This document shows, piece after piece, positions 17,711 to 24,984 of a DNA stretch of 64,000 bases (position 1 is the stretch's first letter; every line of letters starts with the position of its first letter). Source of the DNA: Lactobacillus sp. ESL0677 (lineage in GTDB: Bacteria; Bacillota; Bacilli; Lactobacillales; Lactobacillaceae); NCBI RefSeq assembly GCF_029392875.1, contig NZ_CP113946.1, positions 1,922,001 to 1,986,000 of the forward strand, given 5' to 3'. Below the pieces are notes generated by a model. The model searched no databases. It saw nothing but the letters and a program-made list of their open reading frames with translations, and had not been told where the DNA came from. The translations under genes and the position numbers were made by a program.

Positions 17711-18703
17711 ATGAGTAACTACTTTAGTATGGAAGCCTTTGACTACGATGACATTCAGCTTGTACCTAACAAAGGAATTATTAAAAGCCGCCATGACGCT
17801 GATACTAGCGTTAAGTTTGGAAGCCGAACATTTAAAATACCAGTCGTTCCTGCTAACATGGAAAGTGTAATTAACGAAGATTTAGCCGTTTGGCTTGCTA
17901 AAAATGGCTACTACTATGTCATGCACCGCTTTCAACCTGAGAAGCGACTTGACTTCATCAAAATGATGCATGAACAAGGACTTTTTGCCTCAATTTCTGT
18001 TGGTATTAAAGATAGTGAGTACGCTTTTATTGATTTACTCGTTAAAGAAAATATCATCCCCGAATACATTACAATTGATGTCGCTCACGGCCACTCCGTG
18101 TACGTCATTAAGATGATTAAGTACATTAAAGATAAAATGCCAGATACATTTTTAACAGCCGGTAACATCGCCACTCCTGAAGCTGTTCGTGAATTGGAAG
18201 GTGCTGGTGCTGATGCGACAAAAGTTGGCGTCGGTCCCGGCCGTGCCTGCATCACTAAACTCAAGACTGGTTTTGGTACTGGTGGCTGGCAGCTAGCTGC
18301 TCTTAGAATGTGTAGCAAGGTTGCAAGTAAACCAATCATCGCTGACGGCGGTATTCGCCACAATGGTGATATTGCCAAGTCTGTCCGCTTTGGTGCAACT
18401 ATGGTAATGATTGGCTCAATGCTGGCTGGTCACCAAGAGTCTCCAGGTAATGTGATTAAAATTGATGGCAAGACTTACAAGCAATATTGGGGTTCTGCTT
18501 CGGAAGTTCAAAAAGGCGCCTACCGCAACGTTGAAGGTAAACAAATGCTGGTCCCATTCCGCGGTTCAATCGCTAACACGTTAACCGAAATGCAGGAAGA
18601 CTTACAATCCGCCATTTCTTATGCCGGTGGTAAAAAGCTTAGCTCCATTAAGCTGGTTGATTACGTAATCGTTAAAAATACCATCTTAAACGGCGACAAA
18701 TAG
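17711..18703 (+). CDS. guaC: GMP reductase
   Basis: Reduces GMP to IMP with NADPH, linking guanine to adenine nucleotide pools. 330 residues, IMPDH/GMPR barrel. Visible: [48 protein letters not shown] with the catalytic Cys loop, and [15 protein letters not shown]. There are no CBS domains, which separates it from IMP dehydrogenase. Divergent from purA, consistent with shared purine control. Confidence 0.96.
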   Translation: MSNYFSMEAFDYDDIQLVPNKGIIKSRHDADTSVKFGSRTFKIPVVPANMESVINEDLAVWLAKNGYYYVMHRFQPEKRLDFIKMMHEQGLFASISVGIKDSEYAFIDLLVKENIIPEYITIDVAHGHSVYVIKMIKYIKDKMPDTFLTAGNIATPEAVRELEGAGADATKVGVGPGRACITKLKTGFGTGGWQLAALRMCSKVASKPIIADGGIRHNGDIAKSVRFGATMVMIGSMLAGHQESPGNVIKIDGKTYKQYWGSASEVQKGAYRNVEGKQMLVPFRGSIANTLTEMQEDLQSAISYAGGKKLSSIKLVDYVIVKNTILNGDK

Positions 18704-18779
18704 TCAATAAATCAACTTTCTAAGTGAAATAACATTTTAAAGTAGCAATGAAATGCCATTTCCGATAAAATGATAATTG

Positions 18780-18816
18780 TCTCAGCTCTGTTAGGTAGTC
18801 AGTGCTGAGATTTTTT
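18780..18816 (+). terminator. Terminator of guaC
   Basis: TCTCAGC / GCTGAGA (18780-18786, 18804-18810) followed by TTTTTT; 17-nt loop. Confidence 0.75.
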
Positions 18817-18860
18817 ATTTCCTAAGAGTGATAACTCTATGCTATACTTAGAAAGTTGTC

Positions 18861-18934
18861 GCGCCCTTAGCGCAACTGGATAGAGTGTCTGACTACGAAT
18901 CAGAAGGTTGAAGGTTCAAATCCTTCAGGGCGCA
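18861..18934 (+). tRNA. tRNA-Arg (ACG)
   Basis: A 74-nt cloverleaf: acceptor GCGCCCT/AGGGCGC plus A, anticodon stem TCTGA/TCAGA around the loop CTACGAA (anticodon ACG), and T-loop GTTCAAATC. The ACG anticodon, read as ICG, decodes CGU/CGC/CGA. CCA is not encoded. A strong terminator, the first of two identical 49-bp copies, follows at once. Confidence 0.97.
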
Positions 18935-18936
18935 TA

Positions 18937-18985
18937 AATAAAAAGCTAGAAGTTATGCAATAAAATTGCGACTTCTAGCTTTTTT
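18937..18985. repeat. 49-bp direct repeat, copy 1 (terminator after tRNA-Arg)
   Basis: Identical to 19481-19529. The unit is itself a long terminator hairpin, AAAAAGCTAGAAGT ... ACTTCTAGCTTTTTT with an inner GCAAT/ATTGC stem. The two copies bracket the orphan hicB gene. Confidence 0.9.
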
Positions 18986-19059
18986 CGTACCCTCGAAAAC
19001 TGATTATGTTTTTGATAGAATTAATTAAAATTAATTTCATATAATATTGAGGTAATAAA

Positions 19060-19413
19060 ATGAGTGATAAACAATCTGATTTACTATACTATCCAATCGT
19101 TTTACATCACGAAGATGAAGGTGGATATAGCGTAGAAGTCTATGACAATCGCCATGATTATACACAAGGAGAAGATGTTGAGGAATGCATGTATATGGCA
19201 CGCGATCTAATTCAATGTGTCTATTCTTGTCATTTTGATAAAAATACAGCTGGTATGACATTAGAAGATGTATCACCTGATGGCACCAAGTTTGAAGACA
19301 TCAAAGTTAAAGATAAAGATATAAAGTTAATGGTTGTCATGTCGCTTAAAGAATTGAAGGAAGATAATGACTACTACAAGCAAATAAAGAAAAGTGACTT
19401 AATAAATGAGTAA
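19060..19413 (+). CDS. HicB-like antitoxin (orphan)
   Basis: 117 residues. The N-terminal half is HicB-like: Y-Y-P-I-V-L-H-H-E-D-E-G-G-Y-S-V-E-V, then D-Y-T-Q-G-E-D-V-E-E-C-M-Y-M-A-R-D-L, the partly degraded RNase-H-like fold of HicB antitoxins. No hicA toxin is found on either side. There is no obvious C-terminal HTH or RHH domain, though the tail (KELKEDNDYYKQIKKSDL) is charged. The ATG at 19060 follows TGAGG, with TATAAT upstream. The gene is flanked by perfect 49-bp repeats beside a tRNA, which suggests acquisition or a local duplication event. Confidence 0.75.
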   Translation: MSDKQSDLLYYPIVLHHEDEGGYSVEVYDNRHDYTQGEDVEECMYMARDLIQCVYSCHFDKNTAGMTLEDVSPDGTKFEDIKVKDKDIKLMVVMSLKELKEDNDYYKQIKKSDLINE

Positions 19414-19480
19414 ACGAACAGCTTAGACAATAATTCTTGTCTGCTCAATAATAGTAAACAAAGACGCTAGGATTTATAAA

Positions 19481-19529
19481 AATAAAAAGCTAGAAGTTAT
19501 GCAATAAAATTGCGACTTCTAGCTTTTTT
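19481..19529. repeat. 49-bp direct repeat, copy 2 (terminator shared with the DUF218 gene)
   Basis: Identical to 18937-18985. The hairpin ends hicB transcription and, on the other strand, the convergent DUF218 gene that stops at 19549. Confidence 0.9.
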
Positions 19530-19548
19530 GCTATTCCAGCTTCATTAC

Positions 19549-20523
19549 CTATCTTACTAAATTCGGGTACAACCATATATCATCTATCCGCAGCACATCG
19601 CGATACATCGCTATCTGTTCTTCTCTGCTGGAATGATTTATTAGTTCAGGCACATCTGGAGTACCAACGATATCCATTATCTGCTCTGCCCCATTAATTT
19701 TTTTGCTAGCAATCATAAACAAGATTTGAACTCTGCGAAGATGACTAACCGAACTAATCAAGGTTATCTTTTTACTAAAAGCAATCTGATGAGCACAACG
19801 CAATGAAAATTCAGCATTTTCAATCGTATTAATTGATTTACTTTCTGTAAAAATGCGCTCGGGAGCTACACCATGATTAACTAACCACTTTTTCATTAGA
19901 TAGGCTTCTGTATGCCCATTTTCGGGAATACCACCTGTAACAATAACAGAAGAACGTGGATTCTTGATTAATAATTGCAATGCTAAACTCAAACGTTGGT
20001 GCAATATTGGGGGAATACTGCCGTCTTTTCGCAAATCATAGCCAAGCAAGATAAACAAGTGCCCATCTTCATAGCTGTTAATTTCTGTAGCTATCTTGGT
20101 TTGCCGGATTTTTTCTAAATTAGCAAAATCTTGCATAAACATTGCTGTACGCTTGCTATCCAAAGCTATTAATCGCTTAAGAAGACTAGCAGAAAAGTCA
20201 TCTTTAACTATTCCTGAATAGACATAATATGACATTAGCGCATCGTAATTATTTGGTGCCTTCTGCAAAATATTTTGCAATAATTCTACCGCTTGTTCAA
20301 TCTGATTATCAGTAATTAAAGTTGCCGCAAGGTCTTGTTGATAATCAAAATTAGTTGGATCAAATTGGATTAATTCTTTAAAAATTGCTTCTAAAGCATC
20401 TTGGTCGCCATTAATACTGACTCCTTTAAAGAAAGTTTTCTCATTTTTCTCTGTCAAATTGCCGTACAAATAATAGTTTTTGGCTCTTGCAAGTAGCTTA
20501 GCTATCTGGTCTTCCTTATTCAT
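19549..20523 (-). CDS. YdcF/SanA-like DUF218 protein with N-terminal TPR-like region
   Basis: 324 residues. About 1-130 are helical with TPR-like spacing (AIFKELIQFDPTNFDYQQDL, then AVELLQNILQKAPNNYDAL). The DUF218 domain follows: FILLGYDLRKDGSIPPIL, SVIVTGGIPENGHTEAYLM, FTESKSINTIENA and ISSVSHLRRVQ. No signal peptide or membrane anchor is visible, unlike many YdcF proteins. The family's biochemical role is poorly known, with proposed links to envelope or nucleotide-bound metabolites. Divergent from a LacI regulator 95 nt away, which may control it. Confidence 0.85.
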   Translation of the reverse strand: MNKEDQIAKLLARAKNYYLYGNLTEKNEKTFFKGVSINGDQDALEAIFKELIQFDPTNFDYQQDLAATLITDNQIEQAVELLQNILQKAPNNYDALMSYYVYSGIVKDDFSASLLKRLIALDSKRTAMFMQDFANLEKIRQTKIATEINSYEDGHLFILLGYDLRKDGSIPPILHQRLSLALQLLIKNPRSSVIVTGGIPENGHTEAYLMKKWLVNHGVAPERIFTESKSINTIENAEFSLRCAHQIAFSKKITLISSVSHLRRVQILFMIASKKINGAEQIMDIVGTPDVPELINHSSREEQIAMYRDVLRIDDIWLYPNLVR

Positions 20524-20555
20524 TCTTAAATCAAGTTCCCTCTATTTAATAATTT

Positions 20556-20584
20556 TTGACATGGTATCGATTCCATATAGTATT
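20556..20584 (+). promoter_or_regulatory. LacI promoter with an operator between -35 and -10
   Basis: TTGACA (20556-20561) is followed by TAGTAT (20578-20583) at 16 bp. Between them lies ATGGTATCGATTCCAT (20561-20576), a 16-bp near-palindrome with central ATCGAT, a LacI-type operator. It sits in the divergent region, so it may govern both the regulator and the DUF218 gene. Confidence 0.5.
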
Positions 20585-20618
20585 ATTGAGTTAAAAGCAC
20601 AAAATAAAAGGCAAAACA

Positions 20619-21551
20619 ATGACAACCATTAAAGAAATTGCTAAACTATCCGGATGTTCTGTTTCAACAGTATCACGGGTAATCAACCATCATCCTTATG
20701 TCTCTGTAGAAAAGCGACAACGAATCCAAGCAGTCATTCAAGAAACTTCTTACCATCCTAATCGAATAGCCCAAGACTTAAATAAGAAAAAGACTCATAA
20801 TTTAGGCGTAATTGTTCCCTATCTTGATGAGCCTTATTTTGAAAAAGTGACGGCTGGGATTTGTCGCGCTGCTGTCAAACATAATTACAAAATATCTATC
20901 TTGCCAACTTACTACAATCGTAAAATCGAGATGAATTATTTTGAAGAGTTTGCTTCCAAATTATATGATGGCCTGATTGTCACTTCTAAAGCTAATAAAA
21001 TAAGCGACATTTTGCCTTACATTAAATATGGCTCCGTGATTTTTTGCAAAAAAATTGCTTTTAATAATATTTCTTGTATCTACATTAATCGCAGTCAGGC
21101 TTTTAAAGACCTGTTCACATATTTTACCCAAAAAGAGATTAACCATATTGGTCTGACGAGCGCGCAAAATAAGGACAAAAGCAGCAGCACAAAACTATTA
21201 TTTTACATTGCCAAACAATATTTTCCTACCTTTAGACTGAACCGTCTTGTTGAAAATTGTGCGACCTACCAAGATGGTATTAATGCAGGAAAATATTTTA
21301 TGAACTTTCCGCAAATTGACGGCATCTTCGCCAATGGAGATGAAATCGCCGCTGGAATCATTCAGGCTTATCAAGAAAAAGGACTTCAGCCACCATTAGT
21401 CATCGGTCAGGACAATACCCTGGTCAGTAAAATTATGAATTTTTCTTCAATCGATACTTATCCAGAAAAATATGGCGAGGAAATATTTCAGCACTTTATT
21501 GAGAAAAAGACGGAGCATGTTAGCATTGATGCCACATTCATTAAACGATAA
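20619..21551 (+). CDS. LacI/GalR-family transcriptional regulator
   Basis: 310 residues: N-terminal LacI HTH (TIKEIAKLSGCSVSTVSRVI, hinge NRIAQDLNKK) and a periplasmic-binding-like effector domain (HNLGVIVPYLDEPYFEKV, then DGIFANGDEIAAGI and VIGQDN). It is a little shorter than the usual 330. No sugar gene adjoins it; the divergent DUF218 gene is its only visible candidate target besides itself. Confidence 0.9.
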   Translation: MTTIKEIAKLSGCSVSTVSRVINHHPYVSVEKRQRIQAVIQETSYHPNRIAQDLNKKKTHNLGVIVPYLDEPYFEKVTAGICRAAVKHNYKISILPTYYNRKIEMNYFEEFASKLYDGLIVTSKANKISDILPYIKYGSVIFCKKIAFNNISCIYINRSQAFKDLFTYFTQKEINHIGLTSAQNKDKSSSTKLLFYIAKQYFPTFRLNRLVENCATYQDGINAGKYFMNFPQIDGIFANGDEIAAGIIQAYQEKGLQPPLVIGQDNTLVSKIMNFSSIDTYPEKYGEEIFQHFIEKKTEHVSIDATFIKR

Positions 21552-21855
21552 AGTTTAGCCCAATCACGCAGCTGCCAGACATCAGTATTATAAATCATGA
21601 AACCCATCCCAGAGCAAACACTTTTTATATAAGTTATTACTATTGTAAAGGTAGTGAATATAATTGACGAAAAATAGAATTAAGCTTTGGAATAGCCATA
21701 TTACATTAATTATATAGTGGCGCACGACATACTAGTCATTCATCCTTGGTTAAAAGCTGCACGTAAGCAATTAAGAGAATTTATTGATTATTCTAAGAAT
21801 TAATAATTACGTGTAATAAAACACAGAAAAAATTAACAAATATTATAAATTAATA
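21552..21855. other. Gene-free A/T-rich stretch
   Basis: About 300 bases without a supportable gene. A 28-codon GTG frame (21717-21803) ending R-K-Q-L-R-E-F-I-D-Y-S-K-N looks protein-like and may be a gene stub, but has no ribosome binding site. No repeat or terminator stands out. Confidence 0.4.
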
Positions 21856-21885
21856 TTGCAATAACTTCTATTATCAAGATATAAT
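21856..21885 (+). promoter_or_regulatory. Promoter of the type I toxin mRNA
   Basis: TTGCAA (21856-21861) and a consensus TATAAT (21880-21885) are 18 bp apart. The transcript would start near 21892, giving a leader of about 100 nt before the toxin start. Confidence 0.65.
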
Positions 21886-21991
21886 CAATAACGAACACGA
21901 GATAAAGTTTTAAAGGGCGGTGGCTGTTTAATTCCGAGGAGATGATTGTCTATGGAAACATGGGGCAAATTATTGAAAGGTATAACAGTTA

Positions 21992-22087
21992 ATGAGCGTC
22001 TACGATGCAATTTCTTTAATGTTGCAATTTGGTTTAGTGCTGTTGGCACTGTTGTCTTACATCAACAGCAACAACCACGACAAATAA
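21992..22087 (+). CDS. Putative holin-like type I toxin (31 aa)
   Basis: The short frame reads M-S-V-Y-D-A-I-S-L-M-L-Q-F-G-L-V-L-L-A-L-L-S-Y-I-N-S-N-N-H-D-K. This is the pattern of the putative holin-like toxins of lactobacilli and bacilli: short acidic start, one hydrophobic helix, charged tail. Such peptides insert in the membrane. The mRNA is flanked by CGGTGGCT (21918-21925) and AGCCACCG (22161-22168), which can pair end to end and hold the message inactive, as in Fst/TxpA-like systems. An imperfect hairpin at about 22095-22143 ends in a T-run on the minus strand, the expected terminator of an antisense antitoxin RNA. A strong plus-strand terminator lies at 22193-22226. Confidence 0.8.
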   Translation: MSVYDAISLMLQFGLVLLALLSYINSNNHDK

Positions 22088-22094
22088 GAGCAGC

Positions 22095-22143
22095 AAAAAA
22101 GGCCGTCCCACTTAATAACTTTAGCGAGTTATGGGATAGCCTT
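22095..22143 (-). terminator. Terminator of the predicted antisense antitoxin RNA
   Basis: On the minus strand AAAGGCTATCCCATAACT folds with the complementary GTTATTAAGTGGGACGGCC and is followed by TTTTTT. The plus strand lacks a T-run here, so the hairpin points to a leftward RNA that overlaps the 3' end of the toxin mRNA. Confidence 0.6.
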
Positions 22144-22192
22144 TAGCTACTCTATAATTAAGCCACCGTTCTTTATACGGAAACTTGTGTTT

Positions 22193-22226
22193 AAGAAGTC
22201 CTATTACCAGTAGGACTTCTTTTTAT
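22193..22226 (+). terminator. Terminator of the toxin mRNA
   Basis: Perfect AAGAAGTCCTA / TAGGACTTCTT (22193-22203, 22211-22221) followed by TTTATT. Confidence 0.88.
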
Positions 22227-22315
22227 TCACAGCTATATTTTAGCATGTTCACTATTGGTATTCAATTTATTACATAAATATAGCAACTTATTATCAATAT
22301 TATATTTTCAAAATT

Positions 22316-22462
22316 TTAACAACCCCTAAACCAAAACATCGCAAATGGCAATACAAGCAAGAACCGACTACCATCAAAAACTGCACCATATTTATTTTTT
22401 CTAGGACCAACAAGCAGGATGCCTGCAATTAAAAACATGATACATGCAAAAATTAAAATCAT
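22316..22462 (-). CDS. Small two-helix membrane peptide (48 aa)
   Basis: The frame encodes 48 residues: M-I-L-I-F-A-C-I-M-F-L-I-A-G-I-L-L-V-G, a basic loop P-R-K-N-K, then a second hydrophobic stretch F-L-L-V-L-P-F-A-M-F-W-F and the end R-G-C. It begins 16 nt after the bacteriocin immunity gene stop, on the same strand. The ribosome binding site is weak (GAAGTTGG). It may be an accessory immunity or transport peptide; no family was recognised. Confidence 0.5.
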   Translation of the reverse strand: MILIFACIMFLIAGILLVGPRKNKYGAVFDGSRFLLVLPFAMFWFRGC

Positions 22463-22478
22463 AAGTTTTTACCAACTT

Positions 22479-22760
22479 CTAATGAAAAATCTGGGTAATG
22501 CCATAACCCAATTGATGATCGCTAAATTCTGGTGATAACAGTTCACGATATAATTTGCGCCCAGCTGGTGATAATTGTTGCTTGATAGCAAGCGGTGTTA
22601 AACTGTTCTTCATACTATTAGCAACACTTGCCAAATATTCTTCCTTTTCTAGTCGCTTTTTAGCAAGAAAAATTATATTATATTCATCATTACTTAAATT
22701 ACTATCTAAACTAGTATTAACTATATTTAGCAAATTAGCTGCTGCTTTTTTAGTATTCAT
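22479..22760 (-). CDS. Enterocin A-type bacteriocin immunity protein (orphan)
   Basis: 93 residues from M-N-T-K-K-A-A-A. An all-helical cytosolic protein with the layout of EntA-immunity proteins: L-L-N-I-V-N-T-S-L, a central KRLEKEEYLASVANSM helix, and a C-terminal helix after LSPAGRKLYRELLSPEF. Such proteins protect the mannose-PTS receptor from class IIa bacteriocins. No bacteriocin, ABC exporter or histidine kinase is nearby, so it would give immunity without production. The alternative, a generic helical hypothetical protein, cannot be excluded. Confidence 0.6.
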   Translation of the reverse strand: MNTKKAAANLLNIVNTSLDSNLSNDEYNIIFLAKKRLEKEEYLASVANSMKNSLTPLAIKQQLSPAGRKLYRELLSPEFSDHQLGYGITQIFH

Positions 22761-22914
22761 GTTTAAATCACACCTTCCATTCACCTAAATAAATTATTAT
22801 CACTATTCTAAATAAGTTAGGCTGTTTTTCAAGTGACTTTCTTCAAGCCTGATTCATGATTTTATACTCACAGCGTTATACAATGACAATAATCAAACGA
22901 AGGGAATCCTAATC

Positions 22915-24426
22915 ATGAATATCAAGTTCAATCACACCAAGTCATTAGTAGCCATTGCTACATTTACCACACTACTTTGCCTAACTAGCTTGCAGCATTA
23001 TCCAGTGCAAGCTAGCACTGTACCTAATGTTAACAATATTACCGTAAACGATAATTTAGTTGGCACAGATGGAACCTGTAAATGGAACTATGATTCTAGT
23101 TCGCAAACATTGATATATGCTCCCGAAACTTCTAACGCAACTTTGTCATCAACCGAAATTCTTAAGCTCAATCCCCAGTTTGAAAATATTGAACACATTA
23201 TTTTCACTAAACCAGTGAGCTTGGCATCAGATTCACATAATAAATTTAAAAATTTAACCAAACTCCAAAGTATTCAGGGACTAAATAAAGTTGACACTAG
23301 TAACGTCACTAACATGCAAGGGCTATTTGAATATGACCGTTCACTGACTCAGCTTGATCTGAGTAATTTCAACACTGCTCGAGTGACAAATATGAATGCA
23401 ATGTTTGCTACTATGGATCAGCTCACTTCCTTAGATGTCAGTACTTTCGACACCAAAAATGTCACTAAGATGGATTACTTATTCGAAGGCGAACCTCAAA
23501 TTAAGCAGTTAGATTTGAGTAACTTTAATACAAGCAAGGTTACTTCAATGAGCGGCATGTTTGCGCGTGACACTAACTTGCAAGACATTGATTTACGCAG
23601 TTTTAACACGATTAATGTTCATCATATGGATTACATATTCAGTGATTTGTCCAAAATAACTTCATTAAATTTGGCTAATTTTAATACCGCTAATGCCACT
23701 GACTTAAGTTACATGTTCCTTGATGACACTAATTTGGCTAGTTTAGATTTAAGTAATTTCACTACTGAGCGTGCAAACAAGCACGAAAACGGAACCCTCG
23801 GCATGCTTGCAAATTGCGGCAATCCTGATGGCTTCATTTTGAAGTTAGGCCGAGGAAAACTTAAACAAGATACATTTATCGGTAATAATATGACTAAAGT
23901 TATGGCAGTTGGTCACAGCACTATTCTTAATCCTCTGGGAAAAACTTACTCTCTGAAGCAATTCAAGAAATTAACTAGTCACAACAATAAAAAATCTGCA
24001 ATTTATCTAATGTTTCGTGGAGCTAGACCACACCTAACAAGCCTTCCGCCTGTAGCAATTGATCGCCAACTCAAACATAATGCATATTTTTACAATAAAT
24101 CAGGCTCTGCTATTCCTAATATCAAACTTACAAGCGGTGTAACAATTGGAACTTATGAAATAACGACAATTAATCACCGGCAATTTTATGATGTTGGCAA
24201 TGGCCTTTACCTTGCCGTCAATAACTTTGGTAATCATTCAACAGGCAACGGTCACTTGCTAGTTAACGGTCACCCAGTTAATCAAGGAGCACTTCCAGCA
24301 GATACTAATTCACTAAGGATTGTTGTTTTCAAAAATCACGGTTCATTTAAGACGGCAACGCTAGTTAACAAAAATAAGCACAGTTATTATGAAATTGATA
24401 ACGCACATATATTACCTGCTAAATAG
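22915..24426 (+). CDS. Secreted DUF285 (BspA-like) repeat surface protein with SLAP-like C-terminus
   Basis: 503 residues. Signal peptide: basic start, hydrophobic VAIATFTTLLCLTSL, cleavage near VQA-S at about residue 40. Residues about 120-300 hold roughly seven 24-25-residue repeats of the form L-D-L-S-N-F-N-T-x-x-V-T-x-M-x-x-M-F, the DUF285/BspA-like leucine-rich type often found on adhesins. The last 120 residues (LKHNAYFYNKSGSAIPN, then ITTINHRQFYDVGNGLYLAV) resemble the SLAP domain that binds lactobacillar cell wall non-covalently. There is no LPxTG motif, so anchoring would be through that domain. Monocistronic, with a terminator at 24520-24553. Confidence 0.85.
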   Translation: MNIKFNHTKSLVAIATFTTLLCLTSLQHYPVQASTVPNVNNITVNDNLVGTDGTCKWNYDSSSQTLIYAPETSNATLSSTEILKLNPQFENIEHIIFTKPVSLASDSHNKFKNLTKLQSIQGLNKVDTSNVTNMQGLFEYDRSLTQLDLSNFNTARVTNMNAMFATMDQLTSLDVSTFDTKNVTKMDYLFEGEPQIKQLDLSNFNTSKVTSMSGMFARDTNLQDIDLRSFNTINVHHMDYIFSDLSKITSLNLANFNTANATDLSYMFLDDTNLASLDLSNFTTERANKHENGTLGMLANCGNPDGFILKLGRGKLKQDTFIGNNMTKVMAVGHSTILNPLGKTYSLKQFKKLTSHNNKKSAIYLMFRGARPHLTSLPPVAIDRQLKHNAYFYNKSGSAIPNIKLTSGVTIGTYEITTINHRQFYDVGNGLYLAVNNFGNHSTGNGHLLVNGHPVNQGALPADTNSLRIVVFKNHGSFKTATLVNKNKHSYYEIDNAHILPAK

Positions 24427-24519
24427 CTAACGTATAAATAATATAAGTTAACATATAACTACTATGTTTATACTGTTCTAAGAATAAAAACTGACATAAC
24501 GCAGGTCAATTACGCATAA

Positions 24520-24553
24520 AAATAAGCCTAGTCACTATCGATTAGGTTTATTT
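24520..24553. terminator. Terminator after the surface-protein gene
   Basis: AAATAAGCCTA and TAGGTTTATTT form a G-U containing stem followed by TTTTT on the plus strand. Confidence 0.7.
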
Positions 24554-24558
24554 TTTGC

Positions 24559-24866
24559 CTATTTATTCCCCAGCTCTTTTCTTGATAACCAAAACATAAT
24601 TAACGGTAAAACAATAAGACCAAAAATCATCATGCTGATTGCCACTACCTGCTTGGTCGTCACCAACGTCAGCGGATTTAGCAACATATTTTGCGGCTGC
24701 AGCAAAGGAAATAGCCAAAATGGCAGCAATAAAATACACCAATAATGCTTTACTACCAACCTGACTGACTACACTGCCGAGAGTCAGAAAAATTCCCGAT
24801 CCGATAATTGAGTTTATCGCCAAAAGGACAATCGACCAAAAGCCAAGCTTGTCATTCTTACTTTTC
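24559..24866 (-). pseudogene. Relic of an APC amino-acid permease
   Basis: In the first frame the minus strand encodes K-L-G-F-W-S-I-V-L-L-A-I-N-S-I-I-G-S-G-I-F-L followed by V-G-S-K-A-L-L-V-Y-F-I-A-A and A-A-A-K-Y-V. It then shifts frame into a permease C-terminus, I-F-G-L-I-V-L-P-L-I-M-F-W-L-S-R-K. Both parts resemble the intact permease at 24985-26379 (MMIGSGIFLTPGS and CVLPLIMYLISR). Some 340 internal codons and the start codon are gone. It is the remnant of a tandem paralogue. Confidence 0.85.
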
Positions 24867-24951
24867 TTTATTAATACGCTCCCTTATGGCTAGTTTTTAA
24901 TCATGTTATAATCGGAAGTTCCACTATGGGTACGTTATTTGTTTATAAAAA

Positions 24952-24975
24952 AGGACTGGGCAATTACCCAATCCT
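24952..24975 (-). terminator. Terminator of the APC permease gene
   Basis: AGGACTGGG / CCCAATCCT (24952-24960, 24967-24975), pairing with one G-U on the minus-strand RNA and followed there by TTTTTTA. Confidence 0.8.
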
Positions 24976-24984
24976 CAATAATAT

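Noticed and set aside
21946..22146. 66-codon frame overlapping the type I toxin
   Set aside because: Composition is irregular and it covers the toxin in another frame. Its ribosome binding site is good, so it may be translated as a leader, but no protein family fits; not annotated as a gene.
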